Shown here one piece after another: positions 26,874 through 34,734 of a stretch of 64,000 nucleotides of DNA. A program made the translations under genes and the position numbers. The notes under the pieces are model-generated. The model searched no databases. It was not told where the DNA came from and worked only from the letters and a program-made list of their open reading frames with translations. The stretch is from the NCBI RefSeq assembly GCF_900142215.1, contig NZ_FRAC01000010.1, positions 1 through 64,000 of the forward strand, written 5' to 3'. Source of the DNA: Anaerocolumna jejuensis DSM 15929. GTDB lineage: Bacteria; Bacillota; Clostridia; Lachnospirales; Lachnospiraceae. Positions within the stretch are counted from its first letter, which is position 1; each line of letters opens with the position of its first letter.

Positions 26874-27715
26874 CAAAAGAATTTGGTAATAAAATAGCCT
26901 GTGACAGCATTTCTCTTGTTCTCCAGAAAGGCGTGTACGGGCTTTTGGGGGCAAATGGTGCAGGTAAAACAACGCTGATGCGCATGATGTGCGGTGTGTT
27001 GGCCCCCACTTCCGGAACTGTTACTTTTAACAAAATAGATGTGAAGCAGGAGGAGTACCGCGACGCATTAGGCTATCTTCCGCAGAATTTCGGTTATTAT
27101 CCCGAGTTTTCCGCGCTGGACTTTATGCTCTACCTAGCCGCGCTAAAGGGGCTGCCGAAGGCCAGGGCAATGGAAAAATCAAAGAAGCTGCTGGAGCTGG
27201 TCTCCCTTGAAAAAGAATCCCGAAAGAAGATTAAGACCTTTTCCGGTGGTATGAAACAGCGGCTTGGAATTGCCCAGTCCATGCTGAATGACCCCAAAAT
27301 ACTGATTTTGGATGAACCGACTGCCGGGCTTGATCCCAAGGAGCGGGTACGTTTTCGGAATCTGATTTCCCGCCTTGGCGCCGAGCGGATAGTCCTTCTT
27401 TCCACTCATATTGTTTCTGATATTGAGTATATTGCCGATACCATCCTTATAATGAAGGACGGACAGCTTGTCCATCAGGGCACAAGGGAGGATATCATTC
27501 AGGCAATAGAAGGAAAGGTGTGGGAGTGTGTAGTTTCCCAGACAGAGGCGGATATTCTGTGTGAAAAGTATCCTGTACTCAATCTGCGGCAGGAGGAAAA
27601 AGGGGTATTTCTGCGCCTTGTCTGTGAAGAAAAGCCATGTGAGCCGGCAGTGAATGCCCAGGCTGTATTAGAGGATCTTTATCTGTATTATTTTAGTGAG
27701 GTGAAAATAGTATGA
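26849..27715 (+). CDS. ABC transporter ATP-binding protein
   Basis: This 288-residue ATPase overlaps the previous gene by 25 bases and has ribosome site CGGAGGGG. Walker A is GANGAGKTT (about residue 34), the signature is FSGGMKQRLGIAQ (about 132), Walker B is KILILDEPTAGLDP, and the switch histidine is in STHIVSD. The C-terminal 60 residues form an accessory domain found in ABC-2 exporters. The stop overlaps the permease start by four bases. Together they form an ABC-2-type exporter, commonly used for bacteriocins, antibiotics or lipids. The substrate is unknown. Confidence 0.92.
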   Translation: MELTLDRVTKEFGNKIACDSISLVLQKGVYGLLGANGAGKTTLMRMMCGVLAPTSGTVTFNKIDVKQEEYRDALGYLPQNFGYYPEFSALDFMLYLAALKGLPKARAMEKSKKLLELVSLEKESRKKIKTFSGGMKQRLGIAQSMLNDPKILILDEPTAGLDPKERVRFRNLISRLGAERIVLLSTHIVSDIEYIADTILIMKDGQLVHQGTREDIIQAIEGKVWECVVSQTEADILCEKYPVLNLRQEEKGVFLRLVCEEKPCEPAVNAQAVLEDLYLYYFSEVKIV

Positions 27716-28929
27716 ACAGTTTCTGGAGTCTGGTGGGTTTTGAATATAAGAAAATATTACATAAAAAAAGTGTACGGATTGTACTGCTGCTGTCGATTCT
27801 CATCAGCGCTGTCAGTGTTGGCGGCACCTTGTTTGGCAGTAATTATATCAATGGTAAAGTATATGAGTCCAATTATGCTGCTATGGTCAAAGACAGGGAA
27901 TATGCCCGGGGCCTTGCCGGAAGGAAGCTTGACGGAAAGCTGATCCGGGAAGCAGTGAAGGCTTACTCCAAAATTCCTCCATCCGGCAGGTATCAGGATA
28001 CCGTAGAATATCAGACCTTTGCCCGGCCTTACAGCCCGGTCTATTCTATCATCCGTACCATTTACAATACGGAATCCAGCCGTTTTAATATGGAAGATTT
28101 TCAGGTGCTGTCCGGGGACAAGGCGGAACAGTTTTATTCCATGCGGCGCAAGGAGCAGGTGCAGCTTGTGAATGAAACAGGTATGAGCAGTAAGGCGAAG
28201 GAACAGGTACTGGCATTGGATGCAGAACTGAAGATACCCTTTACTTTCTCTTATACGGATGGTTATACGCGTTTCTTTGTCATGCTATATACCTTTGGAT
28301 TGACGGCAGCATTTGTTATGGCGGTTTGTACCGCGCCAATATTTGCCGGAGAATACACCTCCGGAGCCGACCAGCTCATTCTGGCTTCAAAGTATGGGAA
28401 AAATAAGCTGATTACGGCTAAATTATTTACGGGCTTTTCCATTGCAGCGTCCATAGCCCTTGTGTTCATTGTCGTTGACTATATACTTTCAATGTGCATC
28501 TTCGGTTTAGACGGCGGAGGAGCCCCGCTGCAGCTTTTTATGCCACTATCGCCTTATCCGCTGACTATGGGACAAACGGCGTGGCTTCTTGCAGCCAGTA
28601 CTTTTTTTGCCTGTTTAATGACAGCGGCTGTTACCATGCTGCTGTCTGCAAAGCTCAAATCGCCATTTGGTGTGATTATACTGGTTGGTTTGCTGCTGAT
28701 TGTGCCAATGTTCCTTAATGTACCTGAATCAAATATAGTGCTGTATAACCTGTTTCATCTTCTGCCGGCTAATATGATGCCTTTATGGGCTGTAACAGAT
28801 GGTATTCAATATGAACTGTTCGGGCTGGTATTAAGGCCTTATGTATTTTTTCCGTTGTTTGCAGTTTTGATATGTGTATTCCTGGCACCCTTTGCCTATC
28901 GTTCGTTCAAAAATCATCAGATTGTATAA
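27712..28929 (+). CDS. ABC-2-type transporter permease
   Basis: This 405-residue permease is coupled to the ATPase by ATGA overlap. An N-terminal membrane segment (IVLLLSILISAVSVGGTLF, about residues 20-40) is followed by an extracellular domain of about 150 residues and then five further segments from about residue 180 (FFVMLYTFGLTAAFVMAVCTA, onwards). GEYTSGADQLILASKYGKNK after the second segment is the typical cytoplasmic coupling loop of ABC-2 permeases. It ends the four-gene sigma/ABC operon; the Ku gene starts 66 bases later, and no terminator is visible in between. Confidence 0.88.
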   Translation: MNSFWSLVGFEYKKILHKKSVRIVLLLSILISAVSVGGTLFGSNYINGKVYESNYAAMVKDREYARGLAGRKLDGKLIREAVKAYSKIPPSGRYQDTVEYQTFARPYSPVYSIIRTIYNTESSRFNMEDFQVLSGDKAEQFYSMRRKEQVQLVNETGMSSKAKEQVLALDAELKIPFTFSYTDGYTRFFVMLYTFGLTAAFVMAVCTAPIFAGEYTSGADQLILASKYGKNKLITAKLFTGFSIAASIALVFIVVDYILSMCIFGLDGGGAPLQLFMPLSPYPLTMGQTAWLLAASTFFACLMTAAVTMLLSAKLKSPFGVIILVGLLLIVPMFLNVPESNIVLYNLFHLLPANMMPLWAVTDGIQYELFGLVLRPYVFFPLFAVLICVFLAPFAYRSFKNHQIV

Positions 28930-28995
28930 GAAAATAAAGTATAAATAATAATCCATCCAATATGCCATACTAATCAAAAAAAGTAGGTGATTTGT

Positions 28996-29766
28996 ATGGC
29001 AGTTGCCCATAAAAGTGCTATCAGTGTAGGATTGCTTTATATACCCGTTGATTTGTATAAAACAACCCGGGACATTTCGGTCTCCTTCAATCAGTTATGC
29101 AGGGATACCAATGAAAGAATCCGCTACAAGAAAATATGCCCGTCCTGCAACAAGGAAGTGTCCGGTGATGAAATCATAAAAGGGTACGAGTATGAGAAAG
29201 GCAAGTATGTAACCTTTACGGAAGATGAGCTGGAGAAGATAAAAACCAAGAAGGATAAGACCATCCATATTCTTCATTTTGCCAAATTAACCGATGTGAA
29301 TCAGATTTATTATGAGAAGAACTATTATGCTGTACCGGAAACGGGAGCGGAAAAGGCTTATGAGCTGCTAAGGCAGGCTATGCTTTCCAATCAGAAGGTG
29401 GGTATTGCCAAAACAGTAATTGGTACAACGGAAAACCTGATTGTCCTATATCCGACGGAGACAGGAATCATTGCAAAAACCCTCTTTTATCAGGCAGAGA
29501 TACAGGCGGTGCCTGTTGCATCAGCAAAACCCCAGGCGGAGACGGCCGAGCTTGAGATGGCAAAGACCCTCATTGATACCATGACCTCGGAATTCGAGCC
29601 GGGCCTGTATCATGATGAATACCAGGAAAGGCTCCGGGCAGCTATAGAAGCCAAGATTACCGGTAAGGAAATTGTTTCCGCCGATACAAGCCGTCCTGAT
29701 AATGTCATCGATTTGATGGAAGCGATGAAGAAAACGGTTGAAATGTCCAGGAGAGGAACAGCCTGA
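28996..29766 (+). CDS. ku: Ku DNA end-binding protein (bacterial NHEJ)
   Basis: This is a 256-residue Ku homologue. ATG 28996 is preferred over GTG 28987 because AGGTGA lies 5 bases upstream. The N-terminus AVAHKSAISVGLLYIPVDLY is a clear Ku start (normally 'W.G.I.FGLV.IPV.LY'). A short zinc-ribbon-like pair, CPSCN, follows RIRYKKI. The C-terminal part contains SEFEPGLYHDEYQERLRAAI, the conserved end of the bacterial Ku core. Ku homodimers ring broken DNA ends and recruit the ligase encoded by the next gene, whose ATG overlaps this stop codon by one base. It is typical of organisms repairing breaks in non-dividing cells or spores. Confidence 0.93.
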   Translation: MAVAHKSAISVGLLYIPVDLYKTTRDISVSFNQLCRDTNERIRYKKICPSCNKEVSGDEIIKGYEYEKGKYVTFTEDELEKIKTKKDKTIHILHFAKLTDVNQIYYEKNYYAVPETGAEKAYELLRQAMLSNQKVGIAKTVIGTTENLIVLYPTETGIIAKTLFYQAEIQAVPVASAKPQAETAELEMAKTLIDTMTSEFEPGLYHDEYQERLRAAIEAKITGKEIVSADTSRPDNVIDLMEAMKKTVEMSRRGTA

Positions 29767-30704
29767 TGGATATTTTTGATACCAGGGATGTCTCTCCCAT
29801 GCTTATTCAGGAAATCAGGGAAGCCTTTGATTCGGAGGAGTATCTCTATGAAATCAAATGGGATGGTATCAGGTGCCTTTCTTACATTGGAAAGGATACG
29901 GATATGCGGAACAAGCGAAATAAGCTGATGGTTCCCCTATTCCCGGAGCTGGCTGAATTGCACAGGCAGGTGAAGGCCAGTTGTATACTGGACCATGAGC
30001 TGGTTGTGCTGAAAAACGGGATACCGGATTTCTTTGAAGTGCAAAGCAGGGCATTAATGAGCAATCCCTTTAAGATCCAGCTTGCCTTAAAGAAATATCC
30101 GGCAAGTATCATAGCCTTTGATATTTTATATTATAAGGACAGGGAGCTTACCATGCTGCCTCTGACAGAGCGGAAAAAGTATCTGGAAGAGGCGGTTATT
30201 GAAAATAATCTGGTATCTGTTTCAAGATTTATAGAAACCAATGGAATCAAGCTTTATGAGCTGGTGAAGCAGAAAAATCTTGAAGGGATTGTGGCAAAGA
30301 AGAAAAACAGCCTTTATTGGCCGGGTAAACGCACGAAGGACTGGATTAAGTGTAAGGTGCTGACAGCAGATGACTATGTCATATGCGGCTACATCCTGAA
30401 GGATAAGAACTTTATCAGTCTGGTACTGGGACAATACGATGAAAATAAGCTGACCTATAAAGGGCATGTAACCATGGGAGTAAGCCTCCACAGGCTCAAA
30501 GAGCAGGGATTGAAAGAGTGCAGCAGCTCTCCCTTTGGATTTATACCAAAGGGGAATGAAGAAGCAAAGTGGATAGTTCCGGATATTGTAGGGATTGTGG
30601 AGTCCATGCCAACGGAAAAGGAATACTTTCGCCAGCCGGTGTTTAAGGGCTTTCGGGATGATAAGGCGCCAAAGGAATGTACGGTTAACAGGGAAGACAA
30701 CTAA
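29766..30704 (+). CDS. ligD: ATP-dependent DNA ligase, LigD ligase-domain type
   Basis: This 312-residue ligase seals ends held by Ku. Motif I, YEIKWDGIR, has the adenylated lysine at about residue 30. Further motifs are DHELVVL, AFDILYY, EGIVAKK and WIKCKV (motif V lysines at about 178 and 200). An OB-fold follows from about residue 205 (DYVICGYI, LVLGQYDE). It contains only the ligase unit; the polymerase/primase and phosphoesterase domains of full LigD proteins are absent from this gene and from the window. It is translationally coupled to ku, and a strong terminator follows 5 bases after the stop. Confidence 0.93.
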   Translation: MDIFDTRDVSPMLIQEIREAFDSEEYLYEIKWDGIRCLSYIGKDTDMRNKRNKLMVPLFPELAELHRQVKASCILDHELVVLKNGIPDFFEVQSRALMSNPFKIQLALKKYPASIIAFDILYYKDRELTMLPLTERKKYLEEAVIENNLVSVSRFIETNGIKLYELVKQKNLEGIVAKKKNSLYWPGKRTKDWIKCKVLTADDYVICGYILKDKNFISLVLGQYDENKLTYKGHVTMGVSLHRLKEQGLKECSSSPFGFIPKGNEEAKWIVPDIVGIVESMPTEKEYFRQPVFKGFRDDKAPKECTVNREDN

Positions 30705-30708
30705 TAGA

Positions 30709-30743
30709 GGGGACTTTGCAGCAATACTGCAAAGTCCCCTTTT
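30709..30743 (+). terminator. Terminator of the ku-ligase operon
   Basis: GGGGACTTTGCAG pairs perfectly with CTGCAAAGTCCCC over a 5-base loop, followed by TTTT. Confidence 0.92.
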
Positions 30744-30783
30744 CGGGCAGACGAATCCATATTTCTATATTTCAGGTTTAATT

Positions 30784-30900
30784 TGTTATAATTTCCTGTG
30801 TCCATGTCTTTTTGCAACCGGAGGTATTGTGATGAAAGTTAAGATGATAAAGCTGCGGCGGAGCGGAGCAGAAAATCGGCATTGCCTGGACAGATATTAA
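30784..30900 (+). CDS. Possible 22-residue peptide gene with its own promoter
   Basis: An extended -10 (TGTTATAAT, 30784-30792) is followed by CGGAGG at 30820-30825 and ATG 30832. The frame reads MKVKMIKLRRSGAENRHCLD plus two residues and stops at 30900. It is short, basic and unknown. Promoter, ribosome site and start are spaced as in a real gene, but so short a frame may be a decayed gene start or chance. Confidence 0.3.
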   Translation, partial: CYNFLCPCLFATGGIVMKVKMIKLRRSGAENRHCLDRY

Positions 30901-30954
30901 GGAAATTGTTTGTACTACTTGCGCTGCATATCACAAGTTTCTTTGGGATACTTC

Positions 30955-31302
30955 CTATACGGTCATATTCTGTTCCTGCTTATAAAGAAGATAATTCACA
31001 TAGCTAAGAACATCCTCTTTGCCTGCAGGAGTAAGCATGTTGTATAACTTGATAAATTCAGCAGTTTCTTTTACGAAATCCCCATAACCAATCCGAAGGG
31101 TATTATCGGATACGCCAAGCATATAATCACAGGAAACCTTAAAATAATTGGATAAAGCAATCAGTTTATCAAAACAAGGCTCATTCCTTTTGGCTTCATA
31201 ATTCGCAATAGCGCTTGATTTAATACCAATAACAGCAGCTAAATCCCCCTGAGTCAGCTTATACTTCTGTCTTAAAAATCTTAATCGGATACTAAAATCC
31301 AT
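30955..31302 (-). CDS. XRE-family transcriptional regulator
   Basis: This is a 115-residue regulator. Residues 5-60 are an XRE helix-turn-helix (LRFLRQKYKLTQGDLAAVIG, KSSAIANYEAKRNEPCFDKL). The C-terminal 45 residues form a helical region (FIKLYNMLTPAGKEDVLSYV) likely used for dimerisation. The start at ATG 31302 follows a G-rich ribosome site (AAGGGGGGAAA). Upstream lies a sigma-A promoter whose -35 sits inside a 7-bp inverted repeat, suggesting autorepression. It is monocistronic and converges on the ku-ligase operon. Its target is unknown. Confidence 0.9.
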   Translation of the reverse strand: MDFSIRLRFLRQKYKLTQGDLAAVIGIKSSAIANYEAKRNEPCFDKLIALSNYFKVSCDYMLGVSDNTLRIGYGDFVKETAEFIKLYNMLTPAGKEDVLSYVNYLLYKQEQNMTV

Positions 31303-31345
31303 TATATTTCCCCCCTTACTGCATTTTTAATAATCCCTGTGTAAT

Positions 31346-31381
31346 AAAATAATAAGCGGAAGATGTCTGTCAATTTCCGCT
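31346..31381 (-). promoter_or_regulatory. Promoter and inverted-repeat operator of the XRE gene
   Basis: On the minus strand TTGACA (31368-31373) and TATTTT (31346-31351) are 16 bases apart. The inverted repeat AGCGGAA (31355-31361) and TTCCGCT (31375-31381) straddles the -35, a good place for an autorepressor. Confidence 0.6.
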
Positions 31382-31758
31382 GTAAAATAATACTATGACA
31401 GGCCCGAGCGATAGTTACCTTTACAATAAAAAATTATATATCCATAAAAAGGGTGTGTCAATTCTAAACTTGAATGTTATATTATGCTTAGCACAATGCA
31501 AGCCTTAGTACCGCAGGCCTGCTAACGTTACTGCTCAAATAAAAAGTGAAAATTGCTATTTTATATATTAATTTCACCCGGTTTGTATGATAATAATTAC
31601 AAAAGTAAAAAATATACTGCGTAATTTCCTATATAATTGTATAATAAAGGAAGAAGTACATTTATACGCAGGCTAAGCGAAACTTTTACACACAGGAATG
31701 CCCCATGCTCTGACAGAGGACAGGCATAAGCTACGATTGGAAAGGATGTATAAAAGCT
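31382..31758 (+). other. Gene-free stretch upstream of the membrane-anchored glycosidase
   Basis: This AT-rich gap holds a dyad-repeat copy at 31508-31531 and two overlapping TATAAT boxes (31632-31637 and 31640-31645), which probably include the promoter of the next gene, although no good -35 is seen. I find no open frame with a ribosome site. Confidence 0.4.
31508..31531. repeat. Intergenic dyad repeat, copy 2 (degenerate)
   Basis: The sequence opens GTACCGCAGGCC and closes with CGTTAC. The outer stem pairs only partly, but the word TACCGCAGGC matches the copy at 34350. Confidence 0.4.
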
Positions 31759-33135
31759 ATGAAAAAGCGTGATTGGTATATAAAACCCGGCAGGATTAAG
31801 AATAGGAATTACAGAAGGAAACGACTTAGGAAGCTGGTACTGATCCCAGTCACGGTGGCAGTGGTTGCAGTGATACTGCTGTGGCAGTTCCGTATTATAA
31901 CACCGGACAGCTTTTTCAAAGAAAATAAGAGCAGCCCCAAATTATCTGCAGATGCCGGTACAGGGAAACTACCGGCGCTGACTCCCCAGATAACAGCAGA
32001 GGGCAGTGAAAAATCCCAGAGAACAGAAGATAATACCCCCGTAAAGGAGCCGGAGGAAGAAGATACCGGAATAACAGAGACCTTCGGAAATGGCCGGCAG
32101 CCCTTGGAAAGCGAGGTATTAAAGAAAGACACAGAGCCTGTGAGGGGTATTTATATTTCTGGTGCAAGAGCCGGAATCAGCAGCTATATGGACGAGCTTA
32201 TTTCCTTAACGGAGGAGACAGAAGTTAATGCCATGGTAATCGACATCAAGAATGATACCGGTGAGATTACCTATAAGACGGACCTTCCCCTGGCGGTTGA
32301 AATCGGAGCAGGAACCGGCTATATCAAGGACATGAAGGAACTGGTAAAGAAATTAAAGGAGAAGAATATTTACGTTATAGCAAGAATAGTAGCCTTTAAG
32401 GACCCTCTTTTGGCAAAGAAACGGGAGGATTTGAGCCTGAAGAAAAAAAACGGCAGGGTATTTAAGGATAAGAACGGAGACAGCTGGGTAAATCCCTACA
32501 AGAAGCAGGTATGGAACTATCTGGTGGACATCGGAAAAGAAGCTGCCGCCTTAGGCTTTGACGAAGTACAGTTTGATTATATCCGGTTCTCCACGGATTC
32601 CGGGATGAAGGATGTCAATTACGGAGAGGAGGCAAAGGGGAAGAGTAAGATGAAGGTCATTACGGAATTTACGAAATATGCCTGCGATAATCTGAAGCCC
32701 CTGGGCGTAAAAGTATCAGCAGATGTATACGGAACCATAATACGCAGCAAGGTAGATGCCAGAATTGTAGGACAGGACTATGCTGCAATGGCCCGATATC
32801 TTGATTATATCTGCCCTATGATCTATCCCTCCCATTATGCGGAAGGCTCCTATGGAATCGATTATCCCGATAAGAAGCCCTATGATACCATACTGGCAGC
32901 TTTAAAGGAATCCAAGGAGGTCTTAAATAAGAATAAAAATACAGACAGCGGTAACCTTGCCACGGTAAGGCCCTGGCTCCAGGATTTTACTGCAACCTGG
33001 GTGAGCCATCATATAAAATACGGAAAAGCAGAAATAAAAGCACAGATACAGGCAGTCAAGGATGCGGGCTATAAGGAATGGATACTTTGGAATAGCAGCA
33101 ATCATTATACGAAGGCAGCTCTAAAGCAAAAGTAA
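31759..33135 (+). CDS. Membrane-anchored putative glycoside hydrolase (DUF4015 family)
   Basis: This is a 458-residue protein. A basic cytoplasmic N-terminus is followed by one membrane segment (LVLIPVTVAVVAVILLWQF, about residues 26-45) and a charged, low-complexity linker to about residue 130, placing the rest outside the cell. Residues about 132-450 match the putative glycosyl hydrolase family DUF4015 (PF13200): RGIYISGARAG, NAMVIDIKNDTGEI, VIARIVAFKDP, FDEVQFDYIRFSTD, DYICPMIYPSHY. The barrel-like fold and the acidic residues in EVQFDYIRF suggest glycosidase activity on wall or capsule polymer, not demonstrated for the family. The ribosome site is GGAAAGGATG. Confidence 0.85.
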   Translation: MKKRDWYIKPGRIKNRNYRRKRLRKLVLIPVTVAVVAVILLWQFRIITPDSFFKENKSSPKLSADAGTGKLPALTPQITAEGSEKSQRTEDNTPVKEPEEEDTGITETFGNGRQPLESEVLKKDTEPVRGIYISGARAGISSYMDELISLTEETEVNAMVIDIKNDTGEITYKTDLPLAVEIGAGTGYIKDMKELVKKLKEKNIYVIARIVAFKDPLLAKKREDLSLKKKNGRVFKDKNGDSWVNPYKKQVWNYLVDIGKEAAALGFDEVQFDYIRFSTDSGMKDVNYGEEAKGKSKMKVITEFTKYACDNLKPLGVKVSADVYGTIIRSKVDARIVGQDYAAMARYLDYICPMIYPSHYAEGSYGIDYPDKKPYDTILAALKESKEVLNKNKNTDSGNLATVRPWLQDFTATWVSHHIKYGKAEIKAQIQAVKDAGYKEWILWNSSNHYTKAALKQK

Positions 33136-33217
33136 AATAAAAAATTTAAAAAAATACTGCAAGATATTTTAAAAAGAAGTGTAATAGTATGAGAGCATGC
33201 GAAAGGAGGCTAATGAC

Positions 33218-33823
33218 TTGAAGGATGAGGCAATAGTAAACCTGCTTTTTGAAAAGAATGAAATAGGTTTATTTAAGTTGGCTGAAAAGTATGAAAAGCT
33301 TTTAATCCACATTGCCGGCACAATCCTTGGCGAACGTAAGGAAGATATTGAAGAATGTGTAAATGACACCTATATGAAGCTTTGGAAACATATTGAGCGT
33401 TATGATATGGAAAGAGCCTCCTTAAAAACATATCTAAAGGTGATTGTCAGAAACACTGCCATAAATAAGCTTCGGGACTTAAGCCGCAGAGAGGGAATGG
33501 TATACAAAGAAGACTTTTCAGACATTGCTCAGTACTACATTGATCAAAGCCAGAATGTAGAAAATCAGGTATTTCGAAAAGAGGATATACTGCTTTTAAA
33601 TGAAATTATCAAAGAACTGAACAAAAAAGATAGGGAACTTGTACTACGCAGATATTACTATCTGCAATCCTCCAAGGATATTGCCTGTGCCATGAAAATG
33701 TCCGTTACGGCAGTGGATAGCAGGTTGTCAAGACTTCGCAACAAAATGAAGCTTACCTTTGACCAAAAAACCAAGACTGACGAAAGTAATCGAAAGACCT
33801 TAATGCAGGAGGTAATAGAATGA
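33218..33823 (+). CDS. Sigma-70 family (ECF-like) sigma factor
   Basis: This is a 201-residue sigma factor. I choose TTG 33218 because AAAGGAGG at 33202-33209 lies 8 bases upstream; the ATG at 33197 precedes that site and so lacks one. Region 2 includes EDIEECVNDTYMKLWKHIER and LKVIVRNTAINKLRD; region 4 includes LNKKDRELVLRRYYYLQSSK and MSVTAVDSRLSRLRNKM. The stop overlaps the next start by four bases (ATGA), and the next gene has a C-terminal membrane segment as expected for its anti-sigma factor. The regulon is unknown; the fatty-acid operon begins about 700 bases downstream. Confidence 0.88.
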   Translation: MKDEAIVNLLFEKNEIGLFKLAEKYEKLLIHIAGTILGERKEDIEECVNDTYMKLWKHIERYDMERASLKTYLKVIVRNTAINKLRDLSRREGMVYKEDFSDIAQYYIDQSQNVENQVFRKEDILLLNEIIKELNKKDRELVLRRYYYLQSSKDIACAMKMSVTAVDSRLSRLRNKMKLTFDQKTKTDESNRKTLMQEVIE

Positions 33824-34263
33824 ATGAACAAACTCTAATAAATATGCTGAGTGAACTGGATGCCGGTTCGCTAAAGGAAAATTTCACCGAAAAGGATTTA
33901 AGAAGCAGAGAAGGAAATATCTTTAAGAGAGCCTACTTCTATATAAAATCCCAGAGCTGGAAAGAAGAGGCTGACAACAGTATCCTGATGAACCATCTGG
34001 AAGAATACCGGGAAGAGGCGGAAGAAGCCCCCTTTTCTGAAGCGTCAAAGCTGAAAGCGGCGGAAAATATAGAAGAGGAAGAAGAAAGCACCTCCCAGCG
34101 GGGATTTTCCATACACGTATTTAAACGCAGTATTAAGAATATAGTAAGAATGATAACTGCCATTGTGGCAGCATTATTTGTAATCCTGGGCCTTATAATT
34201 GTAATCTTTAAACGAAAACAGGGTATCAAGTTCCGGGCTAAGAAGATACAGATTAGTTATTAA
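33820..34263 (+). CDS. Probable anti-sigma factor with C-terminal membrane segment
   Basis: This 147-residue protein starts at ATG 33820, overlapping the sigma-factor stop. Residues 1-100 are charged and cytoplasmic, with a very acidic patch around EEYREEAEEAPF and NIEEEEEST. A single membrane segment lies at about residues 113-133 (ITAIVAALFVILGLIIVIF), followed by a short basic tail. The topology, the translational coupling and the lack of other domains fit a membrane anti-sigma factor. No zinc-binding HxxxCxxC motif is present, so it is not of the ZAS type. The partner assignment is an inference. Confidence 0.72.
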   Translation: MNEQTLINMLSELDAGSLKENFTEKDLRSREGNIFKRAYFYIKSQSWKEEADNSILMNHLEEYREEAEEAPFSEASKLKAAENIEEEEESTSQRGFSIHVFKRSIKNIVRMITAIVAALFVILGLIIVIFKRKQGIKFRAKKIQISY

Positions 34264-34349
34264 TAGAAAATAATTATTTATACAGCCCTATGGGGCAGAA
34301 TGAAAGAAAAAGTGTGGAAGAAGAACCTTTCACACTCCATTATTAATAG

Positions 34350-34371
34350 TACCGCAGGCTCATCAGCGGTA
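34350..34371. repeat. Intergenic dyad repeat, copy 3
   Basis: TACCGC and GCGGTA flank AGGCTCATCA. It sits in the 240-base gap between the sigma/anti-sigma pair and the fatty-acid operon. Confidence 0.5.
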
Positions 34372-34503
34372 ACAATGAGAACATGAGTGAAAGAAAAAAT
34401 AAAAAGAAAAGGATGCCACGCACAGATTCTTTCACTTGATTTTATTAGTGGCTGTAGCTCAGATTGGCCTGTTGCCGGCCTGGGATATATTATGGGTGTA
34501 AAT

Positions 34504-34734
34504 ATGTTAGAGAAAATCAAAGAAATTATCGCAGAGCAGCTTGCCGTTGATGCAAGTACAATTACAGAGGATTCAACCTTTAAGGAAGACCTGGGAGCAG
34601 ATTCCCTTGAACTTTTTGAATTAATTATGGCAATGGAAGAGGAATATGATATCGAAATACCCTCTGAGGACTTGAATTCTTTGAAATCAGTAGGGGACTT
34701 AATAACTTATTTGAAGAATAAAGGTGTGGAATAA
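34504..34734 (+). CDS. acpP: Acyl carrier protein
   Basis: This 76-residue carrier holds the growing acyl chain on a phosphopantetheine arm. The attachment serine is in GADSLELFEL at about residue 36. The protein is acidic and helical throughout and of normal ACP length. ATG 34504 gives the usual N-terminus MLEKIKEIIAEQL; an ATG 12 bases earlier is also possible, and neither has a strong ribosome site. Its stop overlaps the fabK start (TAATG). It opens the fatty-acid operon. No fabH or fabT gene lies upstream, unlike the similar streptococcal operon. Confidence 0.93.
   Translation: MLEKIKEIIAEQLAVDASTITEDSTFKEDLGADSLELFELIMAMEEEYDIEIPSEDLNSLKSVGDLITYLKNKGVE

Noticed and set aside
33197..33220. 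ATG 33197 as the start of the sigma factor
   Set aside because: The AAAGGAGG site lies after this ATG; TTG 33218 is correctly spaced behind it.
34446..34470. GGCTGTAGCTCAGATTGG resembles the 5' part of a tRNA
   Set aside because: No matching acceptor arm, anticodon arm or TPsiC arm follows before the acpP start at 34504, so it is a chance or very decayed match.
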